This document shows, piece by piece, positions 1 through 5,377 of a stretch of 5,510 nucleotides of DNA. Each line of letters begins with the position of its first letter. Position 1 is the stretch's first letter. This stretch comes from Suttonella ornithocola. GTDB lineage: Bacteria; Pseudomonadota; Gammaproteobacteria; Cardiobacteriales; Cardiobacteriaceae. Under the pieces are notes generated by a model that did no database searches, was not told the DNA's origin, and saw nothing but the letters and a program-made list of their open reading frames with translations. The DNA lies in contig NZ_LWHB01000011.1 of the NCBI RefSeq assembly GCF_001889065.1, forward strand, positions 1 through 5,510, read 5' to 3'. Position numbers and translations under genes: made by a program.

Positions 1-933
1 GTAAGAAACAATTTTTACCCCGAATAACAGTGCATCTCGCACACCATTTATCCAGTTTTCTATTTTGAGTGTAGAGGCACGAGTAGCAGCGCCTACTATG
101 GCGCGACGCAAAGCGGTGCTATTGCGTGCAAGAGCTTTTTCAAGTCGTGGTGTGCCGTCAATATAAGTATCGGGTTTTCGAGAAATCGGCGGAATGCGTA
201 CCATAATCATTGCTAGCAAGAAGTTCACAATAAAAGCAGAAAGAATCATTTGCGGTAGATAATCTAAAATTCCACCGATAGAAACTAACACAGTGAAAAA
301 GCCTAAGCTACATAAGCTGAAGCCTGTCATAATCGCAATAGCTTCACGTTCAGTATAGATTTTTTGACGATAGAGTTTATCGGTGAGAAAGATACCCACC
401 GCAGGCGCAGCCACAAATGAGGTAATGGCATCCACCGCGCTGATACCGGGGGTACGATAAAGCGGACGCATGAGTGGTTCTAAGAGTGTGCCGAGAAACT
501 CAAGAAACCCAAATTCGGTTAAAAATAATACGGCAATTCCCGCAATACTTACGGTGAGTAAGACTTTGCCCGCTAACTTCATCACTAATCCACCAACTTC
601 TGGATTAGCAAGCCATTCAGGTGCGATACCTAATGTCAGCATGGCAGTAAAAATAAGCGCAAGAAAAAAAAGAATACCAGTAATCATTCCGTCTTTTTTA
701 TGAATATACGCGAATTTAGCCTTAGGATTTATCCGTGAAACAATCCAATTTAAGCATAGTAGCGCAATAATGATTAACACGATAATGGGTAAAACCTTTC
801 CTAGTCCGCTACCTAGCGCATCAATTAGCGCAACTAATGGGGTTTTCCATTTTTCTCCAACGGGAATGGGAATGAAAAAAATAAAAAGACCAATAAAGCT
901 CCCGATAAGGGATTTTAGGCCGTTGGCAATCAT
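1..933 (-). CDS. YjiH-family nucleoside-recognition (Gate domain) membrane transporter, 3'-truncated by the window edge
   Basis: This is an inner-membrane protein of the YjiH/COG3314 family, which carries the nucleoside-recognition (Gate) domain and is presumed to transport a nucleoside or similar small solute; no substrate is established here. The reading frame is open for 311 codons from ATG at 933-931 down to base 1, so the C-terminus lies outside. Translation shows hydrophobic segments near residues 8-24, 46-66, 84-103, 122-139, 200-221 and 229-246. The family core is at 137-200: FLTEFGFLEFLG, then MRPLYRTPGISAVDAITSF and VGIFLTDKLYRQKIYTEREA. A second block near 291-306 (IENWINGVRDALLFGV) resembles the start of the second half of the family. 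The start is supported by AAGGAG six to seven bases upstream on the minus strand. It is divergent from the reductase cluster and shares its control region; no functional link is evident. The family is confident, the substrate is not. Confidence 0.88.
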   Translation of the reverse strand, partial: MIANGLKSLIGSFIGLFIFFIPIPVGEKWKTPLVALIDALGSGLGKVLPIIVLIIIALLCLNWIVSRINPKAKFAYIHKKDGMITGILFFLALIFTAMLTLGIAPEWLANPEVGGLVMKLAGKVLLTVSIAGIAVLFLTEFGFLEFLGTLLEPLMRPLYRTPGISAVDAITSFVAAPAVGIFLTDKLYRQKIYTEREAIAIMTGFSLCSLGFFTVLVSIGGILDYLPQMILSAFIVNFLLAMIMVRIPPISRKPDTYIDGTPRLEKALARNSTALRRAIVGAATRASTLKIENWINGVRDALLFGVKIVSY

Positions 934-937
934 GTAT

Positions 938-945
938 TCTCCTTT
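938..945 (-). promoter_or_regulatory. Ribosome binding site of the YjiH-family gene
   Basis: On the minus strand the bases read AAAGGAGA, a near-ideal Shine-Dalgarno sequence, followed by ATAC and the ATG at 933. It fixes the start of the transporter gene. Confidence 0.8.
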
Positions 946-979
946 GAACCATTAGAGCAAAAAAGCGCATAGGATAGTC

Positions 980-998
980 ATAATCTGACGAATAATCT
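980..998. repeat. Tandem ATAATCT direct repeat, 12 bp apart
   Basis: ATAATCT occurs at 980-986 and again at 992-998, start to start 12 bases. Two identical 7-mers on nearly the same face of the helix, 47 bases upstream of the transporter start, could be a regulator site. Chance occurrence in AT-rich DNA is also quite possible. Confidence 0.25.
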
Positions 999-1043
999 AG
1001 GACATATTGTGTATGGAGAAAGTAAGTCTATAAAGTAAATGTT

Positions 1044-1062
1044 GATAAAAATTGTTCTCATT
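1044..1062. promoter_or_regulatory. Weak Fur-box-like sequence
   Basis: The 19 bases GATAAAAATTGTTCTCATT match the classical Fur consensus GATAATGATAATCATTATC at 11 of 19 positions by hand alignment, including the entire first five bases. It abuts the TTGACA hexamer at 1065, where a repressor would block transcription of the DUF2271-reductase cluster. Eleven matches is at or below usual acceptance, so this is only a candidate, made somewhat more interesting because related PepSY reductases are iron-linked. Confidence 0.28.
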
Positions 1063-1064
1063 TA

Positions 1065-1108
1065 TTGACACAAGATGAACTTTTGTTTAGGCTGCGCCGT
1101 TTTATAAG
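1065..1108 (+). promoter_or_regulatory. Candidate promoter of the DUF2271-reductase-ankyrin cluster
   Basis: TTGACA at 1065-1070 is a perfect sigma-70 -35 hexamer. At 17-bp spacing the partner is TAGGCT (1088-1093), only 3 of 6 to consensus. A better -10-like hexamer, TATAAG, sits at 1103-1108 but lacks a good -35 at the right distance. Either would give a short leader before the ATG at 1146. The presence of a promoter in this interval is likely; the exact elements are uncertain. Confidence 0.35.
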
Positions 1109-1136
1109 ACCTATTTTTTATTCCCATTCTTTTTTT

Positions 1137-1141
1137 GGAGG
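1137..1141 (+). promoter_or_regulatory. Ribosome binding site deciding the DUF2271 gene start
   Basis: GGAGG at 1137-1141 lies four bases before ATG 1146. It favours this ATG over the in-frame TTG at 1065, which has no Shine-Dalgarno sequence and would put an Arg- and Phe-rich stretch ahead of the signal peptide. Confidence 0.75.
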
Positions 1142-1145
1142 CTTT

Positions 1146-1667
1146 ATGTCAACAATTTCTAGGGGTTTTTCTTCTTATTCCATACAAGGTGCGTTAAAAA
1201 AAATATTGGTAGCAACGGCGTTATCGACAAGTCTCGCATTTTCTGTAGCCGCACAAGCGACAGAAGCTACTTTTTTAGTGCAACTGAATGAATATGAAGG
1301 GCATCCAGCGTATTTCACGATGTATCTTGTTGACCCAGAAGGTCGCTATGTGCGCACGCTGTGGGTTTCAGGACCTGAAACCCGTTGGCATAAAAGTCAG
1401 CCGCGTTGGTGGAAATATTTAGGTCGTGCGCCACAAGAATTGGATGCGATTACAGGTGCTTCTACAAAAGCTGGTGACCGTGAAGTCATCCGTGTGCATT
1501 TAAATGAAGATGAATTAGATAAGGGATATAAAGTCCGGGTCGATAGTATCGTAGAAGACCAAAATAATTATCCTACGGATGTCGAAGCTGAGCTGTCTAG
1601 TGATAAACAAAAAGCCAAAATACCTGGAACAGGATATGTTCGTTATATTCGTTATAAATGGGATTAA
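1146..1667 (+). CDS. Exported DUF2271 family protein, possible flavinylated periplasmic partner of the PepSY reductase
   Basis: The 173-residue product is a small periplasmic protein of the DUF2271 family, whose biochemical role is not established. Residues 1-38 form a long signal peptide: a basic stretch ending KK at 18-19, a hydrophobic core near 20-36, and a likely signal peptidase I site AQA|T at 38/39. The mature part (about 135 residues) shows the family pattern: a beta-strand start (ATFLVQLNEYEG), VDPEGRYVRTLWV at 62-74, the Trp pair RWWKYLG at 87-93, and DAITGAST at 100-107, corresponding to the D-x-x-[ST]-G-A-T element of DUF2271. That element resembles the ApbE flavin-transfer site of NqrC/RnfG, here with Ser106 at the acceptor position; covalent FMN is inference. 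No ApbE gene is in the window. It is 62 bases upstream of the PepSY reductase on the same strand, suggesting co-transcription and a redox partnership. The family call is confident. Confidence 0.84.
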   Translation: MSTISRGFSSYSIQGALKKILVATALSTSLAFSVAAQATEATFLVQLNEYEGHPAYFTMYLVDPEGRYVRTLWVSGPETRWHKSQPRWWKYLGRAPQELDAITGASTKAGDREVIRVHLNEDELDKGYKVRVDSIVEDQNNYPTDVEAELSSDKQKAKIPGTGYVRYIRYKWD

Positions 1668-1729
1668 ATTTAGTGAATATGGAAGGTATTCGCGTTATTT
1701 GGCTCATAATTTAGAAATGTTTTAACGAT

Positions 1730-3910
1730 ATGTGGCGTCGTATTCACTTATGGACTGGTTTAGCGTTAGCGGTGCTTGTCATTACGATGGCAGGTACAGG
1801 GACTTTTTTAGCGACTCAACCGCTGTATGAAGCGTATCAGGTACGGCATACGCCCCAAGCGCAATCTGTTGCAGAAGTCATCGAGAAAATTGCTAAGGCT
1901 AATTCAAGGATTACGCCACAACGATTGAAAATTTCCCCCGCAGGTGAAGCAAATCTAAGTTATTCCCGTAATAACCATTTGCGGGAGACCAATCTCAGTT
2001 TAGAAACAGGGAAATTTCTACCCAAACGGCAAGAACCAAAGCTCTATGGTGTAATAAAAGATTTCCACCGCTCTTTCTTTTTGGGTGAAAAGGGACGGTT
2101 ATTACCAGCGTTGGCTGGTATTGCAATGGCATTTCTGACGTTGTCTGGATGCTTCTTATTAGTACGACGAATGGGTGGCTGGCGACAAATTCTTAGTCGT
2201 GTTTCATGGCGAGGCGCAGGCAATCTACATGCGGCGGTTGGGCGGCTTGCAATTTTGCCATTGATTGTTACGGTGCTAACTTCTCTGTGGTTATCTGCGG
2301 TAACGTTTCACTGGGTATCAGATGGTTCAGATAAGCCACCTGCTTATCCAGAAAGTCGAGAGCAATTAGACCCTGTTAAACCTTGGACTCTGCAAGGATT
2401 GAAAGAGATTCCTATTGCTCAAGTAAAAGAAATTATTTATCCAGTCGCAGATGATTGGTTTGATGTTTGGACGGTTCAAACGGATAACGCTTATATTTTT
2501 GTTGACCAGTTTAGTGGTGAGGTCTTAAAAAAAGAGCCATTAGCCTTATCTGCCAGAATTTATGACTGGGTCATGCTATTGCATACGGGCGAAGGAACGC
2601 GTTTTTGGGCAGTTATCTTATTGTTATCTTCTCTAACCGTGCCATTATTTGCAGTAACGGGCGTGATGATTTGGTGGCGTAATCAGCGCAATAAAGTGCG
2701 CTTACGTCATAATGCTTCAGCAGCACAGGCGGAAATTTTGCTCTTAGTTGGTTCAGAGCATGGTAGCACCTGGCAGTTTGCAAAAGCTTTGCATGATGCT
2801 TTACATGACGCGAGTTTTTCTGTACGCACGATTGAAATGAATGCACTGGCAAGTCATTATCCAAAATTACGTTATTTATTGGTGTTAACCGCTACTTATG
2901 GCGATGGCGATGCGCCGGCTTCTGGAAAACGCTTTTTATCGCGCTTAGAAACATTGACGCAAGATGAAGTTAAACATGCCACTTTAGCTTTTGGCGATAA
3001 AGCATTTCCTGCTTTTTGTGCGTTTGGACAAACCGTTGACGCGGCATTAACCACAAAATTTGGCTCGGCTTGTTTGCCACTGACTTATGTCGATAGACAA
3101 TCTGCGCAAACGTTTCATCATTGGTGCGGTTTATTATCGGAACCATTAGGCAAATCTTTAGCCGTGCATTACCAAGCAAAACGACCAAAAACGCAGTCTT
3201 TGAAACTAATTAACCGTCAAATTTACGGCGAAGCGGTGAATGCACCGATTGGTATTTTAACCTTTGAAGCGGTGAAAAAAGGGCGTTATCAAGCAGGCGA
3301 TTTATTGGCGATTTATCCGCCAGTGAAAGATGCGGCACCGCGTTATTATTCAATGGGTGCAAAACATAGCGAACCTAAAATTGAGCTATGCGTGCGTTGG
3401 CAACCTGATGGACTATGCTCAAATTGGTTATGCACCATGCCCATTGGAGATTGTATAGAGGTAGTCGTTGAAGAAAATCATCGCTTTCATTTGCCTAAAG
3501 GACGCAGACCGGTGGTCATGATTGGCGCTGGTACAGGTATTGCCCCTTTTATTGGCATGATTAGACAAAATCATACCAATCGCATCGTGGATTTATATTG
3601 GGGCGGACGTCATCCTGAGAGTGATGCTTTATACCAAACAGAATTGGCGAAATGGCAAGAAATCGGTCGACTTCATCGTTGCCAACTGGCTTGGTCACGC
3701 ATTGCTGAAAAACAGTATGTTCAGCAGCTCATTCATGCAGATGGCGAACATATTTTAGCAAGGTTGCGCGATGGTGCGGTCATCATGGTTTGCGGTGGGC
3801 AAGCGATGGCAGCGGCAGTGCGCAATGAAATTGAACAGCTGGTGCAAACGCTAGGTAGCAGCGTTGCCGAGCTGAAACGTCGCAAACGCTATCTTGAAGA
3901 TGTTTATTAA
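1730..3910 (+). CDS. PepSY-TM / flavodoxin / FAD-NADPH reductase fusion, transmembrane flavo-(heme) reductase
   Basis: This 726-residue inner-membrane protein likely passes electrons from cytoplasmic NADPH to a periplasmic acceptor. Residues 1-320 are a PepSY-TM unit with four helices (about 8-30, 123-145, 168-193, 291-316); basic stretches at 146-161 and 318-327 place the loops and C-terminus inside. Histidines 6, 113, 167 and 285 lie at helix borders and could bind two hemes. Residues 335-475 are flavodoxin-like, with FMN loops GSEHGSTWQFA (341-351), TATYGDGDAP (387-396) and FGDKAFPAFCAFG (421-433). Residues 490-726 are a CysJ/P450-reductase-type FNR domain: RYYS (538-541) for FAD, GLCSNWL (561-567), GAGTGIAPF (599-607), SR (656-657) with K661/Y663 for NADPH, CGG (688-690), and a terminal RYLEDVY like CysJ. 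The usual connecting domain is missing. An in-frame TAG at 1712 forces the ATG at 1730, though no good Shine-Dalgarno is visible. FoxB-like ferric-siderophore reduction is possible but unproven. Confidence 0.93.
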   Translation: MWRRIHLWTGLALAVLVITMAGTGTFLATQPLYEAYQVRHTPQAQSVAEVIEKIAKANSRITPQRLKISPAGEANLSYSRNNHLRETNLSLETGKFLPKRQEPKLYGVIKDFHRSFFLGEKGRLLPALAGIAMAFLTLSGCFLLVRRMGGWRQILSRVSWRGAGNLHAAVGRLAILPLIVTVLTSLWLSAVTFHWVSDGSDKPPAYPESREQLDPVKPWTLQGLKEIPIAQVKEIIYPVADDWFDVWTVQTDNAYIFVDQFSGEVLKKEPLALSARIYDWVMLLHTGEGTRFWAVILLLSSLTVPLFAVTGVMIWWRNQRNKVRLRHNASAAQAEILLLVGSEHGSTWQFAKALHDALHDASFSVRTIEMNALASHYPKLRYLLVLTATYGDGDAPASGKRFLSRLETLTQDEVKHATLAFGDKAFPAFCAFGQTVDAALTTKFGSACLPLTYVDRQSAQTFHHWCGLLSEPLGKSLAVHYQAKRPKTQSLKLINRQIYGEAVNAPIGILTFEAVKKGRYQAGDLLAIYPPVKDAAPRYYSMGAKHSEPKIELCVRWQPDGLCSNWLCTMPIGDCIEVVVEENHRFHLPKGRRPVVMIGAGTGIAPFIGMIRQNHTNRIVDLYWGGRHPESDALYQTELAKWQEIGRLHRCQLAWSRIAEKQYVQQLIHADGEHILARLRDGAVIMVCGGQAMAAAVRNEIEQLVQTLGSSVAELKRRKRYLEDVY

Positions 3911-3920
3911 TGTTTAATTT

Positions 3921-3924
3921 GGAG
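3921..3924 (+). promoter_or_regulatory. Ribosome binding site deciding the ankyrin gene start
   Basis: GGAG lies six bases before ATG 3931. An earlier in-frame ATG at 3910 shares its A with the reductase stop codon (TAATG), but it lacks a ribosome site and would add seven residues (MFNLENP) before an otherwise standard signal peptide. The stop-start overlap may still allow translational coupling. Confidence 0.7.
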
Positions 3925-3930
3925 AACCCC

Positions 3931-5286
3931 ATGAAACAAACTCTGCTCGCGCTTTCTCTTGGTTTTACGCTACTTGGTCAAGCGGCTTTTGCTGCAAATC
4001 CAATGTTAAGTAAAGACTTTTGGAAATCGGCAAATTTAGAAACCGTTCAAAAAGCGGTGCAAGATGGTAATGCTATCACTGACATTGATTCAGATAATTT
4101 TACACCGTTAATTAATGCCTTACGTAATAATGCACCCCTCGAAGTCGTTAAATATTTGGTTGAAAATGGCGCAGATATCCGTCGTCGTGGACACGGTGGA
4201 CGCGCTGCCTTGTTATGGGCGGCTTATGGTTCTGGTTTAGATAGCGTGAAATATCTCTTAGAGCAGGGGGCAGATATCCAAGACCGTGATGATGCTGATC
4301 GCACGGTAGTGGGTTATGGTGCTTTTTCACAAAAAGATAAAGCGGTCTTAGAATATTTGATTGAGCAAGGCATCGATCCGAATGATATTGATGACGGTGG
4401 CTATAACGCTGCATTAGCAGCCGCTTATCTAAATCCTAATTTAGACGTAGTGAAATATCTTGCCAGCGTTTCAGATTTAAAAGCGAAAACAGAAAAAGAG
4501 GAAAGTGCCTATCTATTAGCGGCTTATCGTAATAGTAATCCTGAAGTCATTGCATGGGTTGCCGAGCAATTAGGCGATAAAAACGAAAAAACTGCTGCTG
4601 GCGAAGATGCGCTAAATCGTGCGGCTATTCGTAATGGATTAAAGAGTATCAATTATCTTATTGAGCAAGGTTTTGATCCTAAAAATACCAATGATGCGGG
4701 ACGCGATGCGTTATCACAAGCGGCTTACCGCAATAGTATTAACGTGATTAAACGTTTCCTAGAATTGGGATTAGACGTTAATCAGGCGGATAAAGCAGGT
4801 CGCACACCACTAATGTATGCTGCCAATCGCAATGAGCCGGAAGTGGTCGCTTTATTATTAGAAAAAGGCGCAAAAGTGAATATTGCGGACAAACAAGGAA
4901 ATACACCGTTAATTGAAGCGGGCAAGCGTAGCCGTAAAGGAAATGATGAAATCATTGCGATGTTATTAAAAGCCGGTGCGGATGCAAAAGTGAGTAACGA
5001 ACGCGGTGAAAATGCATTAGTTGCTGCGGCACGAAATAATGCAAGTGTTGATACCTTAAAAGCATTGGTTGAAGCGGGTGCAGATGTGAATGCGGTTGAT
5101 AAAGACAAAATGAGCGCGTTGATGTATTTGGCACTGAAAGGCAACAATCCAGAAGCGTTGCAATATTTACTTGATAAAGGCGCGAAAAAAGATTTTGCTG
5201 ATGATTTTGGTGATACTGCTGCCGATATGGCAAAAGAAAACTCTGCATTAAAAGAAAATGATATCGTTGAGAAACTTAAGCCTTAA
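3931..5286 (+). CDS. Exported (periplasmic) ankyrin-repeat protein
   Basis: The 451-residue product begins with a textbook signal peptide (MKQTLLALSL, hydrophobic to residue 19, cleavage after AFA at 21), so it should act in the periplasm. The rest is a solenoid of about twelve ankyrin repeats, 33-37 residues each, starting near residues 56, 90, 122, 156, 190, 223, 256, 289, 322, 358, 392 and 426. The clearest are 289-321 (AGRTPLMYAA, then EVVALLLEKGAKVN) and 358-390 (ending VEAGADVNAVD). Residues 22-55 look like an N-terminal cap and the last repeat like a C-terminal cap. No catalytic domain or membrane anchor is seen, so a binding or scaffold role is likely. The repeats lack the usual His of TPLH, and an A-x-R-N motif recurs. 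It lies 20 bases after the reductase stop, which argues for one operon. Partner and function are unknown; periplasmic ankyrin proteins have been tied to oxidative-stress protection in some bacteria. Confidence 0.93.
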   Translation: MKQTLLALSLGFTLLGQAAFAANPMLSKDFWKSANLETVQKAVQDGNAITDIDSDNFTPLINALRNNAPLEVVKYLVENGADIRRRGHGGRAALLWAAYGSGLDSVKYLLEQGADIQDRDDADRTVVGYGAFSQKDKAVLEYLIEQGIDPNDIDDGGYNAALAAAYLNPNLDVVKYLASVSDLKAKTEKEESAYLLAAYRNSNPEVIAWVAEQLGDKNEKTAAGEDALNRAAIRNGLKSINYLIEQGFDPKNTNDAGRDALSQAAYRNSINVIKRFLELGLDVNQADKAGRTPLMYAANRNEPEVVALLLEKGAKVNIADKQGNTPLIEAGKRSRKGNDEIIAMLLKAGADAKVSNERGENALVAAARNNASVDTLKALVEAGADVNAVDKDKMSALMYLALKGNNPEALQYLLDKGAKKDFADDFGDTAADMAKENSALKENDIVEKLKP

Positions 5287-5294
5287 AACGTTTT
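5285..5294. repeat. 10-bp palindrome overlapping the ankyrin stop codon
   Basis: AAAACGTTTT is a perfect palindrome that begins inside the TAA stop of the ankyrin gene. It is too short and AT-rich to be a terminator alone and may be chance. Confidence 0.3.
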
Positions 5295-5309
5295 GAATTA
5301 ACGCTCAAA

Positions 5310-5351
5310 ATACTCAAACAGCCATCATTTTATTTATGGCTGTTTGAGTAT
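5310..5351. terminator. 16-bp perfect hairpin, likely bidirectional transcription terminator
   Basis: ATACTCAAACAGCCAT (5310-5325) is exactly complementary to ATGGCTGTTTGAGTAT (5336-5351) across a 10-base loop. It begins 23 bases after the ankyrin stop codon, where the operon should end. In the plus direction no T-run follows, while in the minus direction the stem runs into TTTT, so it fits an intrinsic terminator better for the convergent transposase transcript. It may serve both directions. A paired repeat such as an uptake-sequence hairpin was considered, but no second copy of the arm sequence exists in the window. Confidence 0.6.
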
Positions 5352-5353
5352 GT

Positions 5354-5361
5354 CAGTACTG
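5354..5361. repeat. CAGTACTG palindrome beside the hairpin
   Basis: An 8-bp perfect palindrome lies between the hairpin and the transposase remnant. It might be part of the insertion sequence end, since the transposase reads toward it and stops 17 bases away. No matching second end is available to test this. Confidence 0.25.
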
Positions 5362-5377
5362 TTATCTTATAGTGCAA

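Larger units (their letters stand above)
934..1145. other. Divergent intergenic control region
   Basis: This stretch of about 210 bp separates two divergent genes and must carry promoters for both. I see no convincing coding sequence. A plus-strand reading frame is open from TTG at 1065 into the downstream gene, but it lacks a ribosome site and its start overlaps a promoter-like hexamer. The region is AT-rich. It holds a weak Fur-like site (1044-1062), a consensus-like -35 hexamer (1065-1070), a -10-like TATAAG (1103-1108), a direct repeat of ATAATCT (980-986 and 992-998), and a short CATA/TATG inverted repeat (about 1003-1015). I could not identify a clear minus-strand promoter for the transporter. 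Confidence 0.6.

Noticed and set aside
470..955. Plus-strand open frames of 77 and 61 codons at 470-703 and 770-955
   Set aside because: They lie opposite the well-supported YjiH-family gene, show low-complexity Ser/Pro/Ile-rich translations and match no family.
1065..1145. N-terminal extension of the DUF2271 protein from TTG at 1065 (27 extra residues)
   Set aside because: There is no ribosome site before it, the TTG is part of a consensus-like -35 hexamer, and GGAGG before ATG 1146 gives a normal signal peptide.
1679..1714. Eleven-codon reading frame (MEGIRVIWLII) between the DUF2271 and reductase genes, in frame with the reductase
   Set aside because: It has no ribosome site, is very short, and the reductase begins with the typical PepSY-TM start RRIHLW, so it is not a broken N-terminus.
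3910..3930. Ankyrin gene start at ATG 3910
   Set aside because: It adds seven residues ahead of a standard signal peptide and lacks a Shine-Dalgarno sequence; GGAG fits ATG 3931.
4048..4729. AAGCGGT/AAGCGGC-like words resembling Pasteurellaceae uptake signals
   Set aside because: They fall on Lys-Ala-Val or Gln-Ala-Ala codons and none shows the complete 9-mer AAGTGCGGT or ACAAGCGGT, so they do not support a Pasteurellaceae assignment.
2613..5248. Several minus-strand open frames of 72-121 codons opposite the reductase and ankyrin genes
   Set aside because: They are antisense shadows of strongly supported genes with no ribosome sites or recognisable domains; the ankyrin repeats create periodic open antisense frames.
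3919..5286. Short near-repeats at DNA level, such as GCAGATATCC near 4170 and 4270
   Set aside because: They are explained by the repeated protein motif GADI of the ankyrin repeats and are not mobile or CRISPR-like repeats.
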